A DNA stretch of 64,000 nt, from the NCBI RefSeq assembly GCF_047308265.1, contig NZ_JBKQWY010000001.1, positions 682,001-746,000 of the forward strand, read 5' to 3'. Of the stretch, positions 17,501 to 24,819 are shown in pieces. A program made the position numbers and the translations under genes. The stretch's first letter is position 1; every line of letters starts with the position of its first letter. This DNA comes from Maricaulis sp047308265. Lineage in GTDB: Bacteria > Pseudomonadota > Alphaproteobacteria > Caulobacterales > Maricaulaceae. The notes beneath the pieces were generated by a model that was not told the origin of the DNA, made no database searches, and was given only the letters and a program-made list of their open reading frames with translations.

Positions 17501-18243
17501 GCGGCCATGGTGCGCAGATCAACGAGAAAGCTCTCCTCGATATCACCGGAGCCGGAGATAATGGTAAGGGCCCAGCCCGCCATTTCATCTGGAATGATTT
17601 CAAGGATCGATTTCATGCCCTTGTGCGGGTCGGACAGTCGCGAGATGATGACAGCGCGCTTTTCCTTCGGTCCGGCGACATCCCGGGCTTCATCAGCGGC
17701 GCCGGAATTGATCGGCGGGCTCCACACGGCAAAACGGGTGGTTTCCGGGGTCTCGACGTAGAATTCTCTCGCCCAGCGATCGCTCTCATGGGCACTGGAG
17801 AGCACGGTGCCGCCCACCTCGATAAGGCGCTTCCAGTGGTCCCAGTCGCTGATATCGCGTGTCTGAGGCGCCAGGGAGTTGAACCAGTTGCCAGATTCGA
17901 AATTGATGAGGAATAGTTGGGCGCCGGTCATCAGGGCGGTCATCCGGGCCGCATTATAATAGATCGGCGCATCCGACCGACCCGGAGTGGCGATCACGGC
18001 GTCGAATTTCTGACCGGTCAGATCTAGCAGGAAGTTAGGTGTGATGTGGGTCTGGATCTGAGGATGACCCGCATAGCGCTGCATTTCGTCGAAGAAGACG
18101 GGCAGGGCATTGGTCACATAGTGAACAGAGTGGCCACGAAGTGCGAGCGCTTCGGCGAGAAGCAGGGCATGATATCGGCCGCCAGAGAAAACCTTGGGGT
18201 TGTTCTGGCAAAAAATACAAACCCGGAGTGGCCGGTCTTCCAT
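14533..18243 (-). CDS. large multidomain glycosyltransferase (GT4 domain plus extra GT-B-like regions)
   Basis: This 1,236-residue protein begins with a GT4 domain (about residues 5-370). It shows FSGGRYHALLLAEAL, then ISRLSDPHKGM near 200 and the donor-site FPSMFEGYGYPPIEALYCN near 280 with the E-x7-E arrangement. Around residues 445-500 a short beta domain with GWRIGG, RPDV, YPEYQQSNAGFEV resembles a module found attached to bacterial glycosyltransferases. Residues 560-880 look like a second, degenerate GT-B fold, and 900-1236 are unassigned. The ATG at 18243 is chosen because the GT4 fold starts there; a TTG 54 bases upstream is possible. It heads the exporter operon and probably assembles the exported glycan. 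Confidence 0.8.
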   Translation of the reverse strand: MEDRPLRVCIFCQNNPKVFSGGRYHALLLAEALALRGHSVHYVTNALPVFFDEMQRYAGHPQIQTHITPNFLLDLTGQKFDAVIATPGRSDAPIYYNAARMTALMTGAQLFLINFESGNWFNSLAPQTRDISDWDHWKRLIEVGGTVLSSAHESDRWAREFYVETPETTRFAVWSPPINSGAADEARDVAGPKEKRAVIISRLSDPHKGMKSILEIIPDEMAGWALTIISGSGDIEESFLVDLRTMAADRGLTLDFVFQPDDRQKFEELLRARILIFPSMFEGYGYPPIEALYCNTEVVAYDLPVVRETCGDHPYYAPHGDRDALRDQLAKAIMDPNCGERNLRAHVEELARMDSAAVRIENVMREETLPDNRTTGESQRISSIVSSSATAQVLPSVVSSTLTRARNFAARQKNRVLRLGSAEGRKKALSRISHTFAPKAHERRFGVGECSVDELGVVSIHGWRIGGERADGLEAKIGETLLVPGQLNLARPDVHKKYPEYQQSNAGFEVSGRFVDEDLVDLPVELIFTARGKAVDRINTFLKPAEDTSVNWIKERRARARDAKGRISTIVADLDDIKVGALTRPNFLSLVAALKAQGSHIALVLRANAVESAPHEAGLVRLVDEVVMADYTKPVRGGERLPKGQLVSKTVRSALKTVQTQRPQSAIIAFGEGLSAILADAQSGAKRIAYVFEPVEDDARISDAEYVINADAADLATLPVWAPHHTGIHLPLVADALGHITPAPPGATDLVIPSTEWFDGADMAIIALAEACQAAKLSSTIRVLGPVGDRLSKGFADGEISLPENVKPTGTVPDPATFYAVAAVTILPFTSQTTDLTRTLERAILVANAHGRLVLSTDPASAPQSRAGILRFPDLDALVERVGELLASPAERSHLEKPLHNALLPMTAARASAELHHVLSVSAWPFDRLAASDSDPAVQESVKALMALKMDPSSDEPINLLIDADLSVARAFLNALTASGMTVDGVYSHTPGFEGQTLDSWTIQRPSGPPGTRFLLAMLDTHATLAADYSLRRLGYTTSSLVPVVRADDQDALIKLQHGHPDQKAVLLTQQGDTGPTLPRAKKGDVWIATEAFLKATSSKTVPGKLDYVVISSPRLSATSVAELMDAAPKARFIACVPAAGGVNEGVDRLVRIDPESPTWRPVDNVKDWALETPGATDLSLRDGLLLAEWMGCSQAEVRGHDMSNRLWSELRAELMGRGMGVIRHTAAGKKKAEMA

Positions 18244-18346
18244 TTCAGATCCATCAGTTAGACAGGCGCCCAGATGTTGAGTGAGACAGCGCAGCAATAT
18301 CCTGCGGCGCTTTGGGCGCCGCAGGACCTATCGGATGATCACGCGA

Positions 18347-18916
18347 TCAGGTGACCGCGTATTCGGCTTGGCCGACAAGCATGTCGACAACGGCCATCAG
18401 CCACATCATGTGGACGCATTCCACGATGTTGTAGGCCTTGCTTTCAAACCAGAAATCGATGTCGGCTTCGGCGCGCAGCGGGTTGTCGGCGGCGGAACCC
18501 GTGAAGGAGACAACTTTGATACCGCGGCTCTTGGCGTATTTTGCAGCTGCAACAGCGTTCGGCGAACGACCGGACACAGAAATCAACACCAGAACGTCTT
18601 TATCGTCAGCATAGAACTCAACGGCTTTGGCCATCCAGTTTTCATAGCCAAAATCGTTGGAGAAACAGGTGATCAGATTGGCTTCGTTGAAGTCGACAGC
18701 GCGCACACGGCCCTGCTTGGTGAAGTCAACGGCACCATGGGACGAGATAGACGCAGATGCGCCATTGCCCGCAAACATGAGCTTGCCGCCGCGCTCGCGT
18801 ACGTCCAGGCACAGCTGGTGGAAATCTTGCAGCTTCTCATAGATGGCTTCGTCAAAAGCAGTCGCTTTGTAACGTGCGAAGTAATCGTCAAGCCAGGCTT
18901 TATCGATGTTGGACAT
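18347..18916 (-). CDS. SIS-domain sugar-phosphate isomerase, GmhA-like
   Basis: This 189-residue single SIS-domain protein resembles phosphoheptose isomerase, which converts sedoheptulose-7-phosphate to heptose-7-phosphate. It has FAGNGASASISSHGAVDF near residue 48, DVLVLISVSGRSPNAV near 107 and a basic/helical C-terminus. However, the nucleating loop (GNGASASISSHG) differs from the usual GmhA GNGGSxxDAxHFAxE. No other heptose gene (gmhB, hldE) is in the window, so a different substrate is possible. A good ribosome-binding site (AAAAGGGGG) precedes the ATG. It is separated from the exporter operon by about 100 bp. Confidence 0.65.
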   Translation of the reverse strand: MSNIDKAWLDDYFARYKATAFDEAIYEKLQDFHQLCLDVRERGGKLMFAGNGASASISSHGAVDFTKQGRVRAVDFNEANLITCFSNDFGYENWMAKAVEFYADDKDVLVLISVSGRSPNAVAAAKYAKSRGIKVVSFTGSAADNPLRAEADIDFWFESKAYNIVECVHMMWLMAVVDMLVGQAEYAVT

Positions 18917-18932
18917 TTGAACCCCCTTTTAT

Positions 18933-18945
18933 CGCCATAATGGCG
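18933..18945. promoter_or_regulatory. short palindrome ahead of the SIS gene
   Basis: CGCCATAATGGCG is a perfect dyad (6-bp arms around one base) located 16 bases upstream of the SIS-gene start, inside its presumed promoter or leader. It could be an operator or a small mRNA hairpin close to the ribosome-binding site. Confidence 0.35.
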
Positions 18946-19072
18946 TATATTCCTTCTCATAAATCGGCTTTGTCATGCAATACAAGGTATGATGTTGCGC
19001 CGATTTTCGGCGAATAACCCCGAACGATGACCGGGGTGTGACTTTTCGAAACTTTCTACAGGAAGCTACTCG

Positions 19073-19777
19073 TTATTCTAGCGTGTTGACTGCGTCTGCG
19101 CACGCGGTGTCCATGATGATGAGAGAGCGCTCATGTGTGCTGCACGCGCGTGCGAAAGGCGACGCGGCGCTGTCATTGTTTGCTCTCAGGGCTTCGGCGA
19201 CCGGCCCCGCCTTACTCGCTCCACAGGCGACAATGAGTTGCCGGGAGCACCCCCACAAGACAGGAAAGGTGACGCTCAGGCGTTTTTGTCCGGCGGGATT
19301 CGTACCGGTGGTGGCCAGTGCGCTCGCGTCCAGTGCGGGGTCGCCGGGAAAAAGCGAGGCCACATGTCCGTCCGGACCCACACCGATCAAAGCGAGGTCG
19401 AAGGCCGCCGTCCCGCCATGTTCAGACAGGCAGGTGTCATAGTCCTTCGCCGCCACCTCCGGGTCGATTTCGCCTCGCATGCGAAAGACTTGTGCTCTGG
19501 CGCAGACATCCGGCATGTTGCGCAGGGCCGATCCGGCATTGCTGTCAGCGTCGTCGACATTGACGCAGCGTTCGTCAATCCAGAACAAGTCGAGGCGATC
19601 AGCTTGAGCCAAAAACTCTGGATTGGTGTTGAGACGCTGGAAGATTGCGGGCGGGGTGGATCCGCCGGACAGGGCGAGCTTGAAACGCCCCGGCGCTTGG
19701 TCTAGGGCGGTCGCAATAATTTCGGCGGCGGCATCCGCGACGCGGGCCGCGTCCGGACACTGGCGAGTCTCAGGCAT
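19073..19777 (-). CDS. pgl: 6-phosphogluconolactonase
   Basis: This 234-residue protein of the DevB/NagB-like fold hydrolyses 6-phosphogluconolactone in the pentose phosphate and Entner-Doudoroff routes. It shows LALSGGSTPPAIFQRL near residue 39, FWIDERCV near 64, ALIGVGPDGHVASLFPG near 130 and the later LSVTFPVL. The ATG at 19777 lies 4 bases after the stop of the glycosyltransferase gene upstream, so it is co-transcribed with surface-glycan genes. This is an unusual neighbourhood, as zwf and edd are not nearby. A longer in-frame start is rejected because it would overlap the upstream gene by 80 bases. Confidence 0.85.
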   Translation of the reverse strand: MPETRQCPDAARVADAAAEIIATALDQAPGRFKLALSGGSTPPAIFQRLNTNPEFLAQADRLDLFWIDERCVNVDDADSNAGSALRNMPDVCARAQVFRMRGEIDPEVAAKDYDTCLSEHGGTAAFDLALIGVGPDGHVASLFPGDPALDASALATTGTNPAGQKRLSVTFPVLWGCSRQLIVACGASKAGPVAEALRANNDSAASPFARACSTHERSLIIMDTACADAVNTLE

Positions 19778-19781
19778 GCGT

Positions 19782-20984
19782 CTACATCTCCAAGCGAGTT
19801 TGGATATGGCGCAAGATCCTCTCGGCGCTTGCGGTCGATGTCCGTCCTGCCTGAACACGCGCGCTCAATCCAGCGGGAATGGTCCATCTCCTGTCGAAAA
19901 ATTGTGCAATGCCCGTGGCGAGGGCTTCCGCTGTGAGGGCGGAGAGGCTGTGACCGGCTTGATAATCCCGGATGAACTCCGAGCCGCCGCCCACGCCGTC
20001 AAAACCCAGAGAGGGTGTGCCAACCAGACCCGCCTCGATCTGGACGCGGGGATAGGCGTCTTCCCGCGAAGGGCAAGCGAGGAGGCTCGAACGCCGGAAG
20101 AGGGTCAGCGTATCGTGTCGTTCACCAGCATAGATCAGTCGACCCTGACACTCGCCCGAAGCGGTGTGCAGCCTATCCCGCCATTCCCCCGTCCCGAACC
20201 AGACGAAGTAGATGTCGGCGGGAAAGTCGTCTCGTGACAAGAGCTGGCGCGCAGCGTGATCAAACACGTCGACGCCTTTGCGAGGGCCCACTGTGCCCGC
20301 TCCACAAACAATACGCGCAGTGGGCGGCAGGCCGAGCGTGCCCAGAAGGAGCGGGGCCTGTGCGTCGAGTGTGTCCAAGTCTGGCATTTCGATGGCCGGA
20401 GGTTCAACTGCGACACGTTCTGGCTCAAGGGCGTGGCCCAGGGTGCTGGCAACATCCAAAAGGTCGGAGCGAGCGTGTTCGGACACGGCCAGAAAAGCGT
20501 CGCTGGCCGAAAGGAAGACGGTTTGACGTTCCCGGTCCAGGGCGCGGAGTGTCGGCGCCAGTTCGCGGACATGGGTCAGAACAGGGACGTTGAGGTCGAG
20601 TGCCGCAAGGACGTCACCGCAATGCGAGGTGTTTGCGTAAATTGCGTCCGGCTTCCACGCGGTCAGGTCGCCGGCGAGCGCCGAAACATGAGCGGCCTCA
20701 TCGTCGGCGAGGCAGAAGGGGCGATCGGGATTACGCAGGCATTTGGCCGCGAGCAGAAGTGAGCTACGTCCGCTCTGGCCGGACAGGTCTTGGATCGAGA
20801 AATGAGGCTCTGACCGGAAAATCTCAGTCGGCGCGATGGCGGCATAGCGTTCGGCCAGGGGGCCGTCGCGTCGCAGGACGATACGCAAATCGATCCCCAT
20901 CGCTGACCAGGCACGGCACAGCTGCAAGGCGCTGATCGGGGCTCCGGTTCGGTCTGCGGCATGGGAGATGACAAGCAGGCGCAT
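19782..20984 (-). CDS. glycosyltransferase family 4
   Basis: This 400-residue GT-B enzyme starts MRLLVISHAADRTGAPISAL, the usual acceptor-side N-terminus. The donor-side signature is CGAGTVGPRKGVDVF near residue 228, then LLACPSREDAYPRVQIEAG near 307 with the E-x7-E pattern slightly varied (EDAYPRVQIE), and FDGVGGGSEFI near 333. It would transfer a sugar from a nucleotide donor to a lipid-linked acceptor at the cytoplasmic membrane; the sugar cannot be predicted. It lies 3 bases downstream of the second GNGPSL-motif gene and 4 bases upstream of pgl, so these three genes form one operon. Confidence 0.85.
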   Translation of the reverse strand: MRLLVISHAADRTGAPISALQLCRAWSAMGIDLRIVLRRDGPLAERYAAIAPTEIFRSEPHFSIQDLSGQSGRSSLLLAAKCLRNPDRPFCLADDEAAHVSALAGDLTAWKPDAIYANTSHCGDVLAALDLNVPVLTHVRELAPTLRALDRERQTVFLSASDAFLAVSEHARSDLLDVASTLGHALEPERVAVEPPAIEMPDLDTLDAQAPLLLGTLGLPPTARIVCGAGTVGPRKGVDVFDHAARQLLSRDDFPADIYFVWFGTGEWRDRLHTASGECQGRLIYAGERHDTLTLFRRSSLLACPSREDAYPRVQIEAGLVGTPSLGFDGVGGGSEFIRDYQAGHSLSALTAEALATGIAQFFDRRWTIPAGLSARVQAGRTSTASAERILRHIQTRLEM

Positions 20985-20987
20985 CCA

Positions 20988-21872
20988 TCAATCTCGCGAC
21001 GCAAACAGCGATTTAAAATCGACGCGGTCGAAAACCTCCAGGGCGCCGCCGACACCGGCATTATAGACCTCGACGCCGCGATGGGAGAGGAAGTCATGAG
21101 CAACGGTCATGGCCTGCATCTGGAGCTGGGAATTGGGGACGCCGATCACATCGCCAATCTTGTAATAGTCCGGATTGAAATGCGCGCGCTGGACGACCGG
21201 ATAGTTGTCCTCGGTGATTTCCAGTTTGCCGGGCGGGAAGTGTTCACTCAATTGTCCATAATCCAGATCTACGCCCAGGAGATAGATCGGGTTGGCGCCA
21301 AGATGGAAGGCGAGCTGCAGTGCAATATAAACGACGGACGAACCCAGATAGACTGTTTGCGCGAAATCCGGTGAGAATTGTATGCCGATCTCATTCCAGT
21401 AGGCCTCGTCCGCGAGGCGGCAGTTCATAAATGTCAGATCGGACCAGGGACGGGCGATGGCGTGCGCGTTGTAGAGAGCGGCGATTTTCTGTGGTCCCTG
21501 GATGTCGCGGATGTGAGGTCCGTGGATCTCTGTCTGCTCAATGTCTTCGAACAACAGATAATCGGTCGAGAAACCCCAGTCACCGAAGGATTTGTACAGT
21601 CCGTTCGTGCCGATGGTCAGTTCATCGCGCAGCGGCGAGAGGTCCATACGGCCCAAGCTGGGGCCATTGCCGATAATGAATGCTCGTTTTCCGGCAGCGC
21701 TGCCACGAAGGGAGGCAAGGCGAGCCTGGTCACCCAGGACTTTTCGCGGGCGAGGCCAAGGGAAGGCGGGGCTCAGGCCAATGCGATCGAAAAATCGTTT
21801 GCGCGCAGACAATAGTCGTGCATAGCCCAGCGCATACTTCCAGCGCGGAAAGCGTTTAGACCAAGCGATCAT
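20988..21872 (-). CDS. second GNGPSL-motif protein (DUF115 / MptE-like)
   Basis: This 294-residue protein has AFIIGNGPSLGRMDLSPLRD near residue 61 and IGTNGLYKSF just after. Near residue 200 it has GANPIYLLGVDLDYG. It is a shorter paralogue in layout of the 387-residue protein at 13373 and lacks that protein's N-terminal extension. The same motif set occurs in DUF115/MptE-like proteins and GT42 sialyltransferases. It is encoded directly opposite a CMP-sugar synthetase gene (21971), which is suggestive of a CMP-sugar-dependent transferase, but this is inference. The ATG at 21872 is preferred; a further 18 upstream codons are open but unlike protein. Confidence 0.65.
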   Translation of the reverse strand: MIAWSKRFPRWKYALGYARLLSARKRFFDRIGLSPAFPWPRPRKVLGDQARLASLRGSAAGKRAFIIGNGPSLGRMDLSPLRDELTIGTNGLYKSFGDWGFSTDYLLFEDIEQTEIHGPHIRDIQGPQKIAALYNAHAIARPWSDLTFMNCRLADEAYWNEIGIQFSPDFAQTVYLGSSVVYIALQLAFHLGANPIYLLGVDLDYGQLSEHFPPGKLEITEDNYPVVQRAHFNPDYYKIGDVIGVPNSQLQMQAMTVAHDFLSHRGVEVYNAGVGGALEVFDRVDFKSLFASRD

Positions 21873-21970
21873 GACTGTCCAACCCAACCAACGGCGCCAG
21901 CATAGGTGTTGCCAGCACACAGGCAAGGCGTTATCGCTGCACGCGCTTTTTTACGCACAAGGGGGAACAG

Positions 21971-22660
21971 ATGCGTATTGCCATGATACCGGCCCGGATG
22001 GGTAGCCAGCGCCTGAAGAAGAAGAATTTGCTGCCGTTGAATGGTATCCCCCTGATCCGCCGTGCCGTGCGTCGGTGCCACGCTGCCGGATGCTTCGATG
22101 CGATCTATGTGAACTCGGAAAATGAAGAGTTTGCTGCACATGCTGAAGCGGAGGGTGCAGTTTTCCACAAGCGTCCTGAGGCGCTGGGCAGCAATGATGC
22201 CACCAGCGAGGATTTTGTCGCCGAATTCCTTCGTGCGCATGACTGTGAACGCGTGTTTCAGGTCCACTCGATTGCTCCGCTTGCCAATGCCTCGGGTATT
22301 CGTGACTTCGTCGAATACGCTTCGTCCGGGTCTTTCGACACCGTGTTGAGCTGTGTGGAGGAGCAGATTGAGTGTGCGCTGGAGGGGAAGCCCGTGAATT
22401 TCACGTTTGATCAAAAAACCAATTCGCAGGAATTGCAGCCGGTCCAGCGCATCACCTGGAGCCTGTCGGCCTGGCAACGCGACGTTTATCTTGATGCTTA
22501 TGAGAAGGGCACCTGCGCGACCTACGCTGGCAGGACCGGCTTCTATGCCTTGGACCGTTCTTCAGGTATTGTCATAAAACGGCAGGAAGATTTGGATATG
22601 GCTGAAGCGTTGCTGGGTTATCTCGGCGACGGGCCTGAATATGGTGGTCTGGCCGACTAG
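21971..22660 (+). CDS. CMP-sugar synthetase (acylneuraminate cytidylyltransferase-like)
   Basis: This 229-residue protein begins MRIAMIPARMGSQRLKKKNL, the CTP-binding signature shared by NeuA, PseF and KdsB. Such enzymes activate 2-keto sugar acids (sialic-type or Kdo-type) with CTP to CMP-sugars. The conserved region around FQVHSIAPLAN (residue 95) replaces the usual LQPTSPLR and is unusual. No NeuB/PseI/KdsA-type synthase is in the window, so the identity of the keto-acid is open. It heads a run of six closely spaced genes (21971-27281) with two 4-nt overlaps. GGGGGAACAG lies just before the ATG. Confidence 0.75.
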   Translation: MRIAMIPARMGSQRLKKKNLLPLNGIPLIRRAVRRCHAAGCFDAIYVNSENEEFAAHAEAEGAVFHKRPEALGSNDATSEDFVAEFLRAHDCERVFQVHSIAPLANASGIRDFVEYASSGSFDTVLSCVEEQIECALEGKPVNFTFDQKTNSQELQPVQRITWSLSAWQRDVYLDAYEKGTCATYAGRTGFYALDRSSGIVIKRQEDLDMAEALLGYLGDGPEYGGLAD

Positions 22661-22739
22661 GCTGACTTCTCCGGTCTCGATAGGTGTCCGGAACTGATGT
22701 AAAGGGGGGGCGACAGGCAAAACCCGTCGCCAAGAGAGC

Positions 22740-23786
22740 ATGGCAGACAAGCTTCGTATTGGTATTATCGGTTTTGGTAAAATGGGCCGGATCCGCAAGC
22801 GCACCATCGACGCCCGCGATGATGCCGTCGCTGTGGCGGCCTGTGATCCGTTTGCCGATATGTCTGATGTCACCGACATGGCAACCTATCGGGACTGGCG
22901 TGAACTTCTCGAGCACGATCTTGATGCGGTGGTGATCAGCTGTACGAATGACCTGATCCCGGACATCGCTGTTGCGGCCCTCAACAAGGGCTATCACGTG
23001 TTTGCCGAAAAGCCCCCGGGGCGCAATGTGGCAGACGTGAACCGTATTCGTGAGGCCGCGCTGAACCAGCCGGGCAAGAAGCTGAAATTTGGCTTCAATC
23101 ACCGGTATCACGACTCTGTCGTTGACGCGAAAAACCTGGTGCAAAGCGGCCGCCTTGGCCGTGTACTCTGGATGCGCGGAGTGTATGGCAAGGCTGGTGG
23201 CCCGGGTTACGACAAGAACTGGCGCAATGACCCGACCAAGTCCGGCGGCGGTATTCTGCTCGACCAGGGCATTCACATGCTGGACCTGTTCCACAATTTC
23301 TGCGGCACGTTTGATGAGGTCAGCGGCTTTGTCGGTCGTCAGTTCTGGCAGGTTCCGGTGGAAGACAACGCCTTTGCCATGATGCGCAATCGCGATGGTC
23401 AGGTGGCTATGATCCACTCCTCGGCCACGCAATGGCGTCACACCTTCCGCCTCGAGATCTATCTCGAAAAAGGCTTCCTGCGTCTGGAGGGCATTCTCTC
23501 CTCGACCATGACCTACGGCAAGGAAAGCCTGGTCATTGCGCGCTGTCAGTATGATGCCGATGGGTATGCGATGCCGAACCCGGAAGAGACCATCACCTAT
23601 TACGACACCGACCTGTCCTGGGAACGGGAAATGGATGAGTTCGTCACCTGTGTGAACGAGCGTCAGCCGGTCCGCATCGGTACGATTGATGATGCCATGG
23701 CCGCCATGGGCGCCGTCTACGCCATCTATGAATCGGATCCGAGCTGGGTTTCGCGCATGGCTCCGGTGGAGCTGCCGGCTCAATGA
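22740..23786 (+). CDS. Gfo/Idh/MocA-family oxidoreductase
   Basis: This 348-residue NAD(P)-dependent dehydrogenase has a Rossmann start (LRIGIIGFGKMGRI), the family EKP motif in VFAEKPPGRN near residue 97, and the active-site block GGGILLDQGIHMLDL near 170 with its Asp and His. Members oxidise, reduce or epimerise sugars, often in nucleotide-sugar pathways. The stop overlaps the start of the next gene by 4 nt. Its place in the CMP-sugar operon suggests action on the same sugar; the specific reaction is unknown. Confidence 0.85.
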   Translation: MADKLRIGIIGFGKMGRIRKRTIDARDDAVAVAACDPFADMSDVTDMATYRDWRELLEHDLDAVVISCTNDLIPDIAVAALNKGYHVFAEKPPGRNVADVNRIREAALNQPGKKLKFGFNHRYHDSVVDAKNLVQSGRLGRVLWMRGVYGKAGGPGYDKNWRNDPTKSGGGILLDQGIHMLDLFHNFCGTFDEVSGFVGRQFWQVPVEDNAFAMMRNRDGQVAMIHSSATQWRHTFRLEIYLEKGFLRLEGILSSTMTYGKESLVIARCQYDADGYAMPNPEETITYYDTDLSWEREMDEFVTCVNERQPVRIGTIDDAMAAMGAVYAIYESDPSWVSRMAPVELPAQ

Positions 23787-24781
23787 AAACGACCGTCATT
23801 CTGGACGAGCTGAGCCTCTCGGAAGTTCGTCCAGACCCGATCGCGCTGCAGTATTCACAATTGCGCCGGGACGAAGCGCTCAGCCTGCTGTCCGATACGT
23901 CAGTCCGCTGGCAGGGGCGCCCCATGCCGGTTCAGAATTGTGATCCTGTCTCGGTCTTCGAGCGGGACGGGCTGAGCTATCACCGGTGTGAGGCGACGGG
24001 GTCGCTGTTTGCCTCGCCCGTGCCCTGTCAGGACGCGCTGGACGAGTTGGCCCGGTCCGGTGCAGCCACCCGCCTGCGCCGTGACTATTTTGCTCAGCGC
24101 TTCTCCGAAAACCAGCGCGAAGCGATCCATGCGCCGCTCGTGCGCTGGATGGGGGATGCGCTCGACGAGCACGGGGTGAACGGTCCGATCGCTGTCGCCA
24201 TGGTCGGCAGTGACAATACCGGCACGGCCCTGGCCCTACAGGACAAGCTGGCGCCGTCGCGGTTTGCGACCGTCGCTCGGATTTCCGGACAACCCGTGCC
24301 CAATGCGGATGTCTATACAGCCGAGGATGCGCCCAAGGAAGCCTTTGACTTGATTGTCGATTGTGGGTCCCTGGATCGGGTTGCTGACCCGCTTGCACGT
24401 GTCCAGCTGTGGTGGGACCTTCTCGCACCCGGCGGCTTCCTGGCATTCACGACCAACACGGCCAACGGTCTAGAGTATCAGCTCCTGGGTGGGGATGCGC
24501 CCAGTTTCGTGGCACTCGATCGGTTGACGCTGTTCACCATCCCGGCCATGCAGAGCATTCTGACGGATCAGGGTTTTGATGTTGAGGAAATGTCGACGCC
24601 GGGCCGTCTGGATGTGGAATTGATGGAAAATGTCCTCGCCGATTACAAAGGTGATGACCTGCATTTCTGGCAATTCCTGTTCAAGCATGGTTCGGAAGCC
24701 ATGAAGGCCGACCTGCAAACCTTCCTTCAACGTCACAAACTCTCTTCCTTTGCCCGGGTTTTCGCTCGAAAACCCCGTTAA
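23783..24781 (+). CDS. methyltransferase-like protein with eroded motifs
   Basis: This 332-residue protein has the layout of the class I SAM methyltransferases that begin with a small zinc-ribbon. The region VQNCDPVSVFERDGLSYHRC (about residues 49-68) lies where the CxxC ribbon would be but keeps only two cysteines. The SAM loop is reduced to VAMVGSDNTGTAL (about 138), lacking the ExGxGxG pattern. FDLIVDCGSLDRVADP followed by LLAPGGFLAFTT (about 190-220) corresponds to the post-motif region. I infer an enzyme of this fold with weakened or lost SAM binding, or a divergent member. It overlaps the oxidoreductase gene by 4 nt. Confidence 0.6.
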   Translation: MKTTVILDELSLSEVRPDPIALQYSQLRRDEALSLLSDTSVRWQGRPMPVQNCDPVSVFERDGLSYHRCEATGSLFASPVPCQDALDELARSGAATRLRRDYFAQRFSENQREAIHAPLVRWMGDALDEHGVNGPIAVAMVGSDNTGTALALQDKLAPSRFATVARISGQPVPNADVYTAEDAPKEAFDLIVDCGSLDRVADPLARVQLWWDLLAPGGFLAFTTNTANGLEYQLLGGDAPSFVALDRLTLFTIPAMQSILTDQGFDVEEMSTPGRLDVELMENVLADYKGDDLHFWQFLFKHGSEAMKADLQTFLQRHKLSSFARVFARKPR

Positions 24782-24819
24782 ACCTGTTATCCAACAGCCT
24801 CGACATCACGGATAAGGCA

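Noticed and set aside
22572..23783. 403-codon minus-strand open frame over the Gfo/Idh gene
   Set aside because: The plus-strand gene has Rossmann and EKP motifs and couples to the next gene; the antisense frame has none.
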